Assembly: GCA_001897075.1 (NCBI GenBank)
Contig: MKRZ01000029.1
Location: 1-44,994 of the forward strand
From: Mesorhizobium sp. 61-13
GTDB lineage: Bacteria; Pseudomonadota; Alphaproteobacteria; Rhizobiales; Rhizobiaceae
Reading direction: 5' to 3'
Length of the DNA stretch: 44,994 nt
Shown here piece by piece: positions 6,802 through 16,830 of the stretch; position 1 is the first letter of the stretch; every line of letters starts with the position of its first letter. A model generated the notes under the pieces. It had not been told where the DNA came from. It made no database searches and saw only the letters and a program-made list of their open reading frames with translations. The position numbers and the translations under genes were made by a program.

Positions 6802-8516
6802 TAGTGGCTTTCGCGCGGAACTTCATGGCCGCGGCAACCGACAAGAAAGTCCAGGTCCGCACCACGGTCCGCCTGCATCACACGCTCGACATAAAGGCTC
6901 TGGTAGCCCCCCTGCACGGCAACTTGCGGTGCGCTCCAGCGGGAGCGGCGGCGAGCCAGTTCCTCATCCGACACTTCGAGATGGAGCCGGCGGTTCTCGA
7001 CGTCCAGCTCGATCATGTCGCCGTCTTCGACCAGCGCCAGCGGACCGCCAATCGCTGCCTCTGGGGCTGCATGCAGCACGACCGTGCCGAAGGCCGTGCC
7101 GGACATGCGCGCATCCGATATGCGCACCATGTCGCGCACGCCCTTTTGCAGCAGCTTCTGCGGCAGCGCCATGTTGCCCACCTCGGCCATGCCGGGATAC
7201 CCCTTGGGTCCGCTGTTCTTCAGCACCATCACGCATGTCTCATCGATATCGAGGTCAGGCTGATCGACCCGCGCCTTGTAGTGCTCGATGTTCTCGAACA
7301 CCACGGCTCTTCCACGATGGCGCATCAGTTCCGGCGATGCAGCGGACGGCTTCAGGATCGCGCCGTCCGGCGCGAGATTGCCGCGCAGCACCGCGATGCC
7401 GCCCTGCTGCGTCAGCGCCTTGGCCCGAGGCAGGATCACTTCATCGTTGAAGTTCTCGGCACCGGCAATGTTCTCGCCAACCGTCTTGCCGGTAACGGTC
7501 AAAGCATCGAGGTCGAGCAGGTCGGCGACTTCCTTCATCACGGCCGGAAGACCGCCAGCGTAGCAGAACTCCTCCATCAGGAATTTTCCGGAAGGCATCA
7601 GGTTGAGGATGGTCGGAACATCACGCCCGAAATGATCCCAATCCTCTAGCGACAATTCGGTGCCTATCCGCCCGGCAATCGCCAGCAAATGCACAACCGC
7701 ATTGGTCGAACCGCCGACTGCTCCGTTGACGCGGATCGCATTGGCAAAGGCCTTGCGCGTCAGTATGGCCGAGAGGCGCAAATCCTCTTTCACCATCTCG
7801 ACAATGCGCCGTCCCGACAACCTCGCTAGCCGCGCGCGGTGAGCATCGACTGCCGGATATGCGGCGTTACCCGGCAAGGCCAATCCCAGCGCTTCCACCA
7901 TTGAGGCCATGGTCGAGGCAGTGCCCATGGTCATGCAGTGCCCAGGCGAACGCGACATCGCGCTTTCGGCTGCGGCAAATTCCTGTTCGCTCATGACACC
8001 GGCGCGAACGTCTTCGGAGAACTTCCACACATCCGTGCCCGAGCCGATCGCCTTGCCGCGAAAGCGGCCGTTCAGCATCGGCCCGCCTGAAACGACGATC
8101 GCCGGCACATCGCAAGACGCCGCCCCCATCACCAGCGAAGGCGTGGTCTTGTCGCATCCTGCCATCAGCACGACGCCGTCCATCGGATTGCCGCGTATGG
8201 ATTCCTCGACATCCATCGAAGCAAGATTGCGGAACAGCATGGCCGTGGGCCGCAAATTGGATTCGCCACACGAAAACACCGGGAATTCCAGCGGCAGCCC
8301 GCCTGCTTCCAGAACACCCGCCTTCACATGTTCGACCAAGCCGCGGAAATGAGCGTTGCAGGGTGTGAGTTCGGAGAATGTGTTGCAGATGCCGATCACC
8401 GGCCGCCCGTCGAAGGCATCATCCGGCAACCCGTTGTTCTTCATCCAACTGCGGTGGATGAAGGCATCCTTGCCGATACCGCCGAACCAGGCCTGGGAAC
8501 GCAATTTCCGTGTCAC
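6801..8516 (-). CDS. IlvD/Edd-family sugar-acid dehydratase (L-arabinonate/pentonate dehydratase-like)
   Basis: A 571-residue enzyme of the dihydroxy-acid / sugar-acid dehydratase family, which converts aldonates such as L-arabinonate or D-xylonate to 2-keto-3-deoxy acids using an Fe-S cluster and Mg2+. Cys53 (CNTFSELTPCN), Cys121 (GCDKTTP, with Asp122 and Lys123 as metal ligands) and Cys194 (GHCMTMG) are the expected cluster cysteines. DARMSGT at 468-474 holds the predicted catalytic serine. The length and N-terminal AWFGGIGKDAF block point to the pentonate branch rather than to IlvD or Edd. The start is GTG at 8516, preceded by AGGA. The araF-type transporter upstream supports L-arabinonate as substrate; galactonate or fuconate remain possible. 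Confidence 0.88.
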   Translation of the reverse strand: MTRKLRSQAWFGGIGKDAFIHRSWMKNNGLPDDAFDGRPVIGICNTFSELTPCNAHFRGLVEHVKAGVLEAGGLPLEFPVFSCGESNLRPTAMLFRNLASMDVEESIRGNPMDGVVLMAGCDKTTPSLVMGAASCDVPAIVVSGGPMLNGRFRGKAIGSGTDVWKFSEDVRAGVMSEQEFAAAESAMSRSPGHCMTMGTASTMASMVEALGLALPGNAAYPAVDAHRARLARLSGRRIVEMVKEDLRLSAILTRKAFANAIRVNGAVGGSTNAVVHLLAIAGRIGTELSLEDWDHFGRDVPTILNLMPSGKFLMEEFCYAGGLPAVMKEVADLLDLDALTVTGKTVGENIAGAENFNDEVILPRAKALTQQGGIAVLRGNLAPDGAILKPSAASPELMRHRGRAVVFENIEHYKARVDQPDLDIDETCVMVLKNSGPKGYPGMAEVGNMALPQKLLQKGVRDMVRISDARMSGTAFGTVVLHAAPEAAIGGPLALVEDGDMIELDVENRRLHLEVSDEELARRRSRWSAPQVAVQGGYQSLYVERVMQADRGADLDFLVGCRGHEVPRESH

Positions 8517-8573
8517 TTTGTCTATCCTGTTCTTAGTTCGTACGGCGGCGTCGAGCCCCTGTTGGCTGGGCTG

Positions 8574-9353
8574 TCAAACGGCATGCTGCAGCACACTCAG
8601 CCCGCCATCAACAACCAGACATGCTGCATTCATGAACGGGCATTCGTCCGAGATCATGAACACCGCGGCCTTGGCAATCTCAGAAGGTTGAGCGATCCGC
8701 TTGCCCGGATGAAGCGCCAGCGTTTCGGCTTTCGCCTTTACCGGGTCGGGAAAGCTGTTCCAGTAGTCCATGTTCTTCTGCGTCTCCACATAGCCGGGCG
8801 CCAGCGCATTCACGCGCACGCCCGCCGCCGCATATTCGAGCGCCAGCGACTTGGTCATGCCTAGCAGCGCATGCTTGGCCAGCGGATAGGGAAATGTGTG
8901 CGGAATGATGGTGAAGGAATGCGTCGAGGCGATGTTGAGGATCGCGCCACCGCCGGCTGCAATCATCCCCGGCAGCGCCGCCTTGCAGCAGTTCCACGCC
9001 CCCTTCAAGTTGACGTCGAAGCAGCGCTGCCATTCTTCATCCGTTGTTTCCAGCGGCGCGTTGAAAACATTGATGCCGGCATTGTTGATCAGCGCGTTGA
9101 TCGGCCCGATGGTTTTTCCTGCCTCGGCCATCGCAGCGGCAATTGCCTGCGCATCGGATATGTCGGCTTGCGCTGAGGCCAGCGTGCCCTCGCCTGCCCT
9201 CAACCCCGCCACGGTCTCGCGCAGCATCGCCCCGTCGCGGTCGATGACGAAAAGCTTCGCGCCCTCCTTCAGGCATTCCTCTGCAATAGCCAACCCGATG
9301 CCTTGCGCCGCACCCGTCAGGAAAATCCGCTTGCCATCCAGACGATCAGTCAT
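8574..9353 (-). CDS. SDR-family NAD-dependent dehydrogenase (probable sugar or sugar-acid oxidation)
   Basis: A 259-residue classical short-chain dehydrogenase. It has the cofactor motif TGAAQGIG (13-20), Asp38 at the end of the second strand (favouring NAD+), NNAG (90-93), the catalytic Ser143, and Tyr156-x3-Lys160 in PYPLAK. The position between an aldose epimerase and an aldonate dehydratase suggests oxidation of an aldose to its lactone (step one of the non-phosphorylative pathway) or of a downstream keto-acid. The start overlaps the epimerase stop by four bases (ATGA). No lactonase gene is seen in the operon, so that step would be supplied elsewhere or be spontaneous. Confidence 0.88.
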   Translation of the reverse strand: MTDRLDGKRIFLTGAAQGIGLAIAEECLKEGAKLFVIDRDGAMLRETVAGLRAGEGTLASAQADISDAQAIAAAMAEAGKTIGPINALINNAGINVFNAPLETTDEEWQRCFDVNLKGAWNCCKAALPGMIAAGGGAILNIASTHSFTIIPHTFPYPLAKHALLGMTKSLALEYAAAGVRVNALAPGYVETQKNMDYWNSFPDPVKAKAETLALHPGKRIAQPSEIAKAAVFMISDECPFMNAACLVVDGGLSVLQHAV

Positions 9354-10234
9354 TGCGCTTCACCGTGATTGAAGACCGAAATTGAAAAGCCGCCGGAAAG
9401 CGTTTCACCCGGCGCAAGCACATGAAGTCCTTCAGGACCGGCCATGGCGAGTGCATTGGGCGCATGCGACATTGGCTCCAGACAGAAGAATGTAGGATCT
9501 TCGGCCGGAGCATAGAGCATATATCTGGAGAATATCGGATCGGCCGCGATCGTCGCGCCAAGCCCTGTCTCCGGCCAAACGATCTCCGCCCTACCCGTCC
9601 AGCCTTCAAAACAGTTGTTCAACCGGCGAACAGGCAGTTCCCGCAGCCGCGAAAAATCAGCCGTCTCCGGAACTGGCTCGCGCACTTTCGGCAGATAGTC
9701 GGCACCCTCGGTCCACCACGAGGAGGCAGGAGCGGAAAGCTTCGTGCCGGCATTCCTCGGAAAGTAAGGATGGAAGCCGATCCCGAATGGCAGCGCCTCG
9801 GCCCCGCAATTCAACACCGACAAGTCCATGCGCAAGGTCGCGCCATCAAGCCTCATCGACTGCACGGTTCGATACACATGCGGCGACTTCCCCGGCTCAA
9901 CCTGGGCAAAGGACAAAGTGAGCCCTACCTCGGATTTTTCCTCTACCGTCCACCGGCCGAGCCAGCCGTCGCCGTGGATATAGAAGGGTTCCCCGGTGTT
10001 TGGCTCGAAACGGTAGTGTTTCCCGCCCATCTCAAAGCCGTTTCCCTCAACACGGTTGCCGACCGGCACGAGCGGAAAGCAGGCACCGCGCAAGACATCG
10101 AAGGTGTCTTCCTCGCCACGATAAGGTCGCAGGAACGGACGGCCATCGCTGGTATGGCCATCAACGACCGCCCCGCCCCGTTCGCTTACGCGCAGCGACA
10201 GGCGCTCATTGGCAAGTTCAAGAAACCGCCTCAT
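9350..10234 (-). CDS. Aldose 1-epimerase family protein (sugar mutarotase)
   Basis: A 294-residue beta-sandwich protein of the galactose-mutarotase-like superfamily. The expected substrate residues are visible: His87 in FYIHGDGW, His155 in GIGFHPYFP, and the catalytic Glu253 in FFCLEPMSH. It interconverts alpha and beta anomers of free sugars so that the dehydrogenase receives the right anomer. I place the start at the ATG at 10234, eight bases after the araH stop. The frame stays open far upstream, but that part lies antisense to araH codons. The downstream SDR overlaps by ATGA. Confidence 0.88.
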   Translation of the reverse strand: MRRFLELANERLSLRVSERGGAVVDGHTSDGRPFLRPYRGEEDTFDVLRGACFPLVPVGNRVEGNGFEMGGKHYRFEPNTGEPFYIHGDGWLGRWTVEEKSEVGLTLSFAQVEPGKSPHVYRTVQSMRLDGATLRMDLSVLNCGAEALPFGIGFHPYFPRNAGTKLSAPASSWWTEGADYLPKVREPVPETADFSRLRELPVRRLNNCFEGWTGRAEIVWPETGLGATIAADPIFSRYMLYAPAEDPTFFCLEPMSHAPNALAMAGPEGLHVLAPGETLSGGFSISVFNHGEAQ

Positions 10235-10242
10235 GTCACGGC

Positions 10243-11193
10243 TCAGCGGCGTCCGAGCGCGCTGGACCGCAGGTTGTCGAGCAGCACCGCCAGCAACAGG
10301 ATCACGCCGCGCACGATGTACTGGTAGAAGGCCGGGATGTTGAGCAGGTTCATGACATTTTCCGCGATGCCCATGATCATCACGCCGACGATCACGCCTG
10401 CCATCGTCGCGCGGCCGCCAGCCAGCGAGACACCACCCAGCACGCAGGCCGAGATGACCGAGAGTTCCAGCCCAACGGCAGCGTTTGGCTGGCCAGACGT
10501 AATGCGCGAAGCAAGCAGTATGCCCGCAATGCCGCAGACCAGCCCTTGCAACGCAAAGATCCAGATGCGGGTGCGATCGACGTTGACGCCCGCAAGACGC
10601 GAGGCTTCGGGATTGCCGCCAATGGCCAGCGTGTTCTTGCCAAACACGGTTCGGTTCAGCACGAAGCCGAAGATCAGGAACAGAACCGCAAGCACCCAGA
10701 TCGGCGTCGGAATTCCAACCAGCTTGGAGAGCGCAAGCTGGTAGAAGTTCGGATCGTTGATGCCGACGGCGCGGCCGTCCGACGAAATCAGCGCCAGCCC
10801 GCGCACGATCTGCATCGTCGCCAACGTGGTGATCAGCGCGTTGATGCGAAACTTGGCGATGACCAATCCATTGAACAGGCCCACGATGGAGCCGCAAAGT
10901 AGCGCGGCCAGCACACCGACGAAAATCGACCCGGTGGCGTTGGAGGCCATCACAGCCACCATGCCGGCAAAGGCAACGATTGAGCCGACCGACAGGTCGA
11001 AGTCACGCGCTGCCAGGCAAAACATCATCGTGCAGGCAACGATGCCCACCGTCACCACCGATTGCAGCAGGCCAAGTATGTTGCGCTCGGTCAGGAAATT
11101 CGGAACCAGAAGGGCGACCAGCGCAAAGGCCACCACGAAAATGACGACAAGGCCCTGATCGCCGAGCAGGATTCGCTTGAGCTGGTTGGTCAT
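10243..11193 (-). CDS. araH: L-arabinose-type ABC transporter permease AraH
   Basis: A 316-residue permease of the CUT2 (RbsC/AraH) family. It closely resembles enterobacterial AraH. Shared landmarks include GMVAxxM-like MMFCLAARDFDLSVGSIVA, INALITTLATMQIVRGLA, FGKNTLAIGGNPEASRLAGV and the VISACVLGGVSLAGG coupling loop. About ten membrane segments are present. I chose the ATG at 11193, 11 bases after the araG stop. It is the inner-membrane channel for the sugar captured by AraF and powered by AraG. Confidence 0.93.
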   Translation of the reverse strand: MTNQLKRILLGDQGLVVIFVVAFALVALLVPNFLTERNILGLLQSVVTVGIVACTMMFCLAARDFDLSVGSIVAFAGMVAVMASNATGSIFVGVLAALLCGSIVGLFNGLVIAKFRINALITTLATMQIVRGLALISSDGRAVGINDPNFYQLALSKLVGIPTPIWVLAVLFLIFGFVLNRTVFGKNTLAIGGNPEASRLAGVNVDRTRIWIFALQGLVCGIAGILLASRITSGQPNAAVGLELSVISACVLGGVSLAGGRATMAGVIVGVMIMGIAENVMNLLNIPAFYQYIVRGVILLLAVLLDNLRSSALGRR

Positions 11194-11204
11194 GCCTGAA
11201 ATCC

Positions 11205-12716
11205 TCAAGATGCGATTGCTGTTGGGGTCTTCTTGTCCGGCAAGGCCGCGGCCAGGATCGCCTGTTCCGCAAACTGGTCGCGCTTGAGCTCTCCGGAAAT
11301 GCGCCCGCCGCACATGACGAGTATGCGGTCGCAAATCCCCATCACTTCCGGAAGTTCGCTGGAGACAACGACGATCGCCATGCCGTCTTCGGCCAGTTGA
11401 TAGAGGATATGGTAGATCTCGGATTTCGCGCCGACGTCGATGCCGCGTGTCGGCTCATCCACGATCAGCACCCTGATCCCCTCTTCCGAAAGCCAGCGGC
11501 CAAGGATGACCTTTTGCTGGTTGCCACCGGAGAGATTGACGATGTCCTGCTTGCGCGAAGGCGTTCGCACCTTCAGCTTCTTGATGAAGGTCTCGGCAAC
11601 CTCGATCTCCTTTTGCGGATTGAGGATGCCGAAGCGCGTATGGTGACGACGCGAGGAAATGTTGATGTTCTCCTCCAGCGAACGCCCCTGGATAATGCCG
11701 TCGTGCTTGCGGTCTTCCGAACACAGCACGATGCCCGACCGGATGGCCTGATGCGGGTCGGCGCTGCGCACCGGCTTGCCATCCACCGTTATCTTGCCGG
11801 TAGTGGCCGCGTCGGCGGCGTATACGAGGCGCATCAGCTCCGAACGCCCCGCTCCGATCAGCCCGAAAAAGCCGAGTATTTCGCCGGCATGAACGTCGAA
11901 GCTCGCCGGCTGCCTGAGCTTCTCGCCTGAAATTCCATCAACCTTGAGCCGAACCTCGCCCAACTTGCGCGGTCGCCAGCCCCACACGTTGGAAATCTCG
12001 CGGCCAACCATCTCCGCCACCACCTGCTCGCGGGTGACGTCCCTGAGGCTCGCATGATGAGCCGCAAGCTTGCCGTCGCGCAGCACGGTCAGGCTGTCGC
12101 AAAGGCGGAACACCTCGTCGAGGCGATGCGAGATATAGAGAATGACCTTACCCTCGGCGCGCAGGCGCTCGATCAGGGCAAAGAGGATTTCGCTTTCGCG
12201 CGAAGACAGCGATGACGTCGGCTCATCGAGCGCGATCACCCGCGCATCGAGCATGATCGCCTTGGCGATCTCGACCATCTGACGCTCGCCGATGGACAGC
12301 GTCTTGACCTTCCGTCGCGGATCGATGTCGATGCCGGCGGACTTCAGCTTCTCGCCAACTTCGGAAAACATCTGTCGAGCCTGGATGACACCTGCATTGG
12401 CAGGGAACCGGCCGAGCCGCAAATTCTCCGCCACCGTGAGTTCGGGGACGAGCTGCAGCTCCTGGTGGATGACGATCACGCCGGCATGGAACGCATCGCG
12501 CGTGGACGCATATTTCTGCGCCTGGCCGTCTATGGTGATCTCGCCGCCATCGGCCTGCTGATCACCGGAAAGCACGCGGATCAGCGTCGATTTCCCGGCC
12601 CCGTTCTCGCCCATCAAGCCGTGGACTGCGCCCTTCTCGACGCTGAACGAGACATCGGACAGGGCTTTGACGCCGGGATATGTCTTGGAAATATGGGAAA
12701 ATTCGAGAAACGACAT
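11205..12716 (-). CDS. araG: L-arabinose-type ABC transporter ATP-binding protein AraG
   Basis: A 503-residue double ATPase, the normal length for AraG. The first domain has GENGAGKST, the signature LSIGERQMVEIAKAI and Walker B VIALDEPTSSL. The second has the degenerate Walker A GLIGAGRSEL, the signature NLSGGNQQKVILGRWL and Walker B VLIVDEPTRGIDVG. This asymmetry is standard for CUT2 sugar ATPases. ATG at 12716 is preceded by GGAGGA. Spacing to araH is 11 bases. It supplies energy for uptake through AraH. Confidence 0.94.
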   Translation of the reverse strand: MSFLEFSHISKTYPGVKALSDVSFSVEKGAVHGLMGENGAGKSTLIRVLSGDQQADGGEITIDGQAQKYASTRDAFHAGVIVIHQELQLVPELTVAENLRLGRFPANAGVIQARQMFSEVGEKLKSAGIDIDPRRKVKTLSIGERQMVEIAKAIMLDARVIALDEPTSSLSSRESEILFALIERLRAEGKVILYISHRLDEVFRLCDSLTVLRDGKLAAHHASLRDVTREQVVAEMVGREISNVWGWRPRKLGEVRLKVDGISGEKLRQPASFDVHAGEILGFFGLIGAGRSELMRLVYAADAATTGKITVDGKPVRSADPHQAIRSGIVLCSEDRKHDGIIQGRSLEENINISSRRHHTRFGILNPQKEIEVAETFIKKLKVRTPSRKQDIVNLSGGNQQKVILGRWLSEEGIRVLIVDEPTRGIDVGAKSEIYHILYQLAEDGMAIVVVSSELPEVMGICDRILVMCGGRISGELKRDQFAEQAILAAALPDKKTPTAIAS

Positions 12717-12735
12717 CGACGGTCCTCCGACATAT

Positions 12736-12767
12736 CCGGCAGCGGGAATTGGCAAACCCGCCGCCGG
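12736..12767 (-). promoter_or_regulatory. Intercistronic hairpin between araF and araG
   Basis: CCGGCAGCGGG (12736-12746) pairs with CCCGCCGCCGG (12757-12767) with one mismatch, around a 10-base loop, in the 71-base araF-araG gap. There is no U-tract. It probably stabilises araF mRNA or limits read-through, so that the binding protein is made in excess over the membrane parts. A similar hairpin occupies the same position in the importer operon at 2515-2544. Confidence 0.6.
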
Positions 12768-12787
12768 ACACCGTTCAATGTAGAAGC

Positions 12788-13780
12788 TTACTCGATGCCG
12801 AGGTCTTTGCGCACCGCTTCGTAGTCGCCGCGCTTCGCAAGGGCGCCGGCGGTGAGGATCAGCTTCTCCGGCTCCTTGTTGTTAGCGACCCAGTCATACA
12901 TGTTGAGCGCGGTTTCGTAGCCGTGGCGCTTCGGCGAGATGATCACCGAACCGACGAAGCCGGTAGCGGTCGGCTTCTTGAATTCGTTGATCGCCGAGTC
13001 CGCACCACCGATGCCGACGCCGATCATGCCGTCCGCCGGAATGCCGACGCTTTCGGAAGCGCGCACCGCACCCAGCACAGCCTCGTCGTTAAGGCCGAAC
13101 GCCACCCACTTCTTGATGTTGGCGTTCTTGTTGAGAACAACCGTCGCAGCGTTGAGCGCTGCTTCGGTGTCGGTCTTGGCCTGCGGAGCGTCGAAGATGT
13201 TCTCGGCCTTGAAGCCGTTTGCCTTCAGCACCGAAATCGCGCCCTCGACACGATCAACCGCCGTTGGCAGCTGGTCATAGGAAACGCGGATCGCGCCAAC
13301 TTCGTCGGCATTCCAGCCGCGTGCCTTCATCTCGTCGACAATCGCCTGACCAACCGCTTCGCCAATCTTGGTGGCGGAGATGCCCATATGCGGCACTTCT
13401 TCAATCGGCTTGCCGTCCGCGCCGACCAGCCGGTCGTCAACGGTCATCAGCTTCAGGTTGTTGGCGGCAGCCTTGGCAACAATACCAGGTCCGAGTTTCA
13501 CATCCGGCGTGCAGACAACGAAGCCCTGCGCACCCTGCGCGCCAAGGTTATCGATAGCCGACATCAGCTTTTCGCCATCCTCGGCGCCGATCTTCACCAG
13601 CGTGAAGCCCTTTTCCTTGGCTGCCTGGTCGGCAAACTTCCACTCGTCCTGGAACCACGGCTCTTCGGGCTGCTTCACGATGAAGCCGATCTTGGTCTCC
13701 TGCGCATAGGCAGAAGCGATGGTGGTGACGGACAGCACGGCAAGGGCGCCAGCAATGAGCGCCTTATTCAACAATCGCAT
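12788..13780 (-). CDS. araF: L-arabinose-type periplasmic binding protein AraF
   Basis: A 330-residue binding protein of the CUT2 sugar family, first gene of the seven-gene minus-strand operon. Similarity to E. coli AraF is extensive: GFIVKQPEEPWFQDEWKFAD at the mature N-terminus, GAQGFVVCTPDVKLG, KLMTVDDRLV, GLNDEAVLGAVRASE and GYETALNMYDWVA all have AraF counterparts. Residues 1-26 form a Sec signal peptide ending AYAQE. ATG at 13780 follows GGAGGAAATC. The resemblance supports L-arabinose as ligand, though AraF-type proteins also bind D-galactose and D-fucose, which would fit the neighbouring dgoD. Confidence 0.93.
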   Translation of the reverse strand: MRLLNKALIAGALAVLSVTTIASAYAQETKIGFIVKQPEEPWFQDEWKFADQAAKEKGFTLVKIGAEDGEKLMSAIDNLGAQGAQGFVVCTPDVKLGPGIVAKAAANNLKLMTVDDRLVGADGKPIEEVPHMGISATKIGEAVGQAIVDEMKARGWNADEVGAIRVSYDQLPTAVDRVEGAISVLKANGFKAENIFDAPQAKTDTEAALNAATVVLNKNANIKKWVAFGLNDEAVLGAVRASESVGIPADGMIGVGIGGADSAINEFKKPTATGFVGSVIISPKRHGYETALNMYDWVANNKEPEKLILTAGALAKRGDYEAVRKDLGIE

Positions 13781-13828
13781 GATTTCCTCCCAGAATGCGC
13801 CGGGCAGCTAGCCCAGTGTGACAATCCG

Positions 13829-13886
13829 TTAGTACCGTCTTTTATCATACCAGTCAATTGCACTTGTATGATAAATGAGCTAGTTT
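13829..13886. promoter_or_regulatory. Symmetric divergent promoter-operator for araF operon and gntR-dgoD
   Basis: Seen on the minus strand: -35 TTGACT (13857-13852), 17-base spacer, -10 TACTAA (13834-13829), facing araF. On the plus strand: -35 TTGCAC (13858-13863), 17-base spacer, -10 TAGTTT (13881-13886), facing gntR. The two -35 boxes touch. A perfect inverted repeat, TTTATCATAC (13841-13850) and GTATGATAAA (13866-13875), puts one arm into each spacer. A repressor bound to both arms would block both promoters. The adjacent GntR-family protein is the obvious candidate. Promoter boxes are predictions; the repeat is a direct observation. Confidence 0.65.
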
Positions 13887-13991
13887 CCCCAAGCAGAGGA
13901 GCGGGACGATGTCGGCCGCGATGGCCGAGACATTGCCCGGTGCACACAGCACGCATAAGAACGAGCAGAACAAGTCAGGGGGAGAACAAGA

Positions 13992-14735
13992 ATGGCCAGC
14001 GATATGGCTAACGTCGGGACCGCGCCGAAATCGCGCCGCCCTCGCGTGATGCCCGACGTGGTTCGCGCCATTGCCGCCGACATCTTGTCCGGCCGTTATC
14101 CGCCCGCCGCCACCTTGCCCAGCGAAAACGATCTGGGCGGCGAATATGGCGTCAGCCGCACCGTCATCCGCGAAGCCTTGAAGATGCTCGCCGCCAAGGG
14201 GCTCGTGCTCAGCCGGCCGCGCATCGGCACTGTCGTCTGCGAACGCGACAACTGGAACATCATCGATCCGCAAGTGCTCGAATGGCATGCGCCGAACACG
14301 CTTGATCCAAAGCTGTTCGATTCCATTCTCGAGACACGCCGCGCCATCGAGCCGCTGGTGGCCGAACTCGCCGCCACCCGCGCTTCCCTGCAGGAGATCG
14401 CCGATCTGGAAGCGGCATGGAAAGGCATGGCTGATGCCGGCAGCGACGTCAGCCGCTTTGCCCGTTCGGACGCCATCTTCCACCAGGTTCTCTATGGCGC
14501 CTGCCACAATCCGATTTTCCGCCAGATCGGCGGCCTGATCGAAACGGCGTTGAACTTTGCCCTGGAGGCAACGGCGAATTCCGTCGATCGCCGGGACGAG
14601 GCAGTCAAGGCTCACTTCGGCGTCGTGGAGGCGCTGCGCATGCGTGATGGCGTCGCCGCGCGCAAAGCGTCGGTCGAGATCCTCGATCTGGCCGCCCGCG
14701 ACCTTGCGCGGGCCAAGAGCCGCAAGCAGAGCTGA
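13992..14735 (+). CDS. GntR-family (FadR/FCD subfamily) transcriptional regulator, DgoR-like
   Basis: A 247-residue regulator with an N-terminal winged helix-turn-helix at about residues 20-85 (landmarks [25 protein letters not shown] as a block of two helices) and a C-terminal all-helical FCD ligand domain. The FCD domain carries the conserved Asp and His positions ([18 protein letters not shown] and the [11 protein letters not shown] helix) that bind a metal and acidic ligand. FCD regulators in sugar-acid operons usually act as repressors released by the aldonate. Its position before dgoD matches DgoR of galactonate operons. The ATG at 13992 is preceded by AGGGGGAG. The inverted repeat at 13841-13875 is the likely binding site. 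Confidence 0.87.
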   Translation: MASDMANVGTAPKSRRPRVMPDVVRAIAADILSGRYPPAATLPSENDLGGEYGVSRTVIREALKMLAAKGLVLSRPRIGTVVCERDNWNIIDPQVLEWHAPNTLDPKLFDSILETRRAIEPLVAELAATRASLQEIADLEAAWKGMADAGSDVSRFARSDAIFHQVLYGACHNPIFRQIGGLIETALNFALEATANSVDRRDEAVKAHFGVVEALRMRDGVAARKASVEILDLAARDLARAKSRKQS

Positions 14736-14757
14736 AGTTGCGGAGAAATACGATCAA

Positions 14758-15906
<1,149 letters not shown>

Positions 15907-15942
15907 CAGCCGTCCGGTAAACTGCCGGCACGACCAACAAAC

Positions 15943-16785
15943 CTATCCGCGAGCCCGGTTGCGAGGCGTGACCGGACGATAGCGCGCCTTTGCCACAAGC
16001 ATAGGCGTGCGCGAATAGGTCTGGCGTCGCCCGACGCCGCCTCTCCTGAGCCTGTAGCTCAACCTTGCCTCTCCCATAGCATCGTGCGCATCAGCTATTT
16101 CAAGCACGAGCTTGCGGCGCAGTGCCGTTCCGTAGTCCTCCAAACCTGTCGGCTCGATAACGAATGCGCCAGGACCGCCAATGACCTTCTCGGCAAAATA
16201 GCCGAAGAGGTCTTCCTTCACCCCATAGGTCCGTTCCGGGATCGCGATGGCATTTATCGTATGGCCCTGATCGACTACTTCCTGCCGGCTGACTTCTACC
16301 GAAAGGCCGTCGTTGTTGGTGCCATTTGCGGAAATATCGATGACCTTGCGCGGCGCGGTTCCCGTGTAACGGTCCAAGATTATTCTGGCAGCGTCTAGTG
16401 CGAAGGAAATCGAGGTCGAGCATTTCTGTTCGCAACCCATGCCTTGGTAGCCATGCCTGCGTATCGCAGACGCAATGGGTTTGGCATCACCGGCGTTGCA
16501 AATGGTCGACCATGGCACGATGGTGCGCAATTCGCCGGGGCCTGACCATTCGAAATATGTCACGGCAATGCAGCCGATAGGGTTGATCTCGATGGCGGCC
16601 ATCGTTTCAGGCGAACTCAGCGCCTCCGCATGCCCCTCGCGTTGCATGTAGGCAGCCGCAGGTCCGACCGATGCCGAAACATCGACGGCAAACACGATGG
16701 CGACATCGACATTCCCAGCTTCAGCCGTCGAGCCAGCGGCAACAACAGATATTGCCGCCAACTTGACGAGGAATTTCGCGCGCAT
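15943..16785 (-). CDS. Exported DUF1194 (von Willebrand factor A-like) protein
   Basis: A 280-residue protein with a Sec signal peptide (about 1-23, ending STAEAG). It then has a DUF1194/VWA-like fold: the metal-site motif FAVDVSASVG (about 31-40), YMQREGHAEAL, the AVTYFEWSGP strand, and a second-half block KVIDISANGTNN that resembles the third metal-site loop. DUF1194 proteins are common in Rhizobiales; no function is established. The C-terminal ~45 residues are basic and Arg-rich, which is outside the usual domain. The ATG at 16785 is preceded by GAGAGGGG. It is convergent with dgoD (36-base gap) and stands alone, with a palindrome upstream. Confidence 0.8.
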   Translation of the reverse strand: MRAKFLVKLAAISVVAAGSTAEAGNVDVAIVFAVDVSASVGPAAAYMQREGHAEALSSPETMAAIEINPIGCIAVTYFEWSGPGELRTIVPWSTICNAGDAKPIASAIRRHGYQGMGCEQKCSTSISFALDAARIILDRYTGTAPRKVIDISANGTNNDGLSVEVSRQEVVDQGHTINAIAIPERTYGVKEDLFGYFAEKVIGGPGAFVIEPTGLEDYGTALRRKLVLEIADAHDAMGEARLSYRLRRGGVGRRQTYSRTPMLVAKARYRPVTPRNRARG

Positions 16786-16830
16786 GGCGATCCCCTCTCA
16801 AATAGCGAAAGCAGTCACTGTCTTCCCAAG

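Noticed and set aside
9350..10897. A 515-codon minus-strand frame joining an Arg-rich stretch to the aldose epimerase
   Set aside because: The first ~220 codons are out of frame with araH on the same strand; the epimerase has its own ATG at 10234 directly after the araH stop. Not a fusion.
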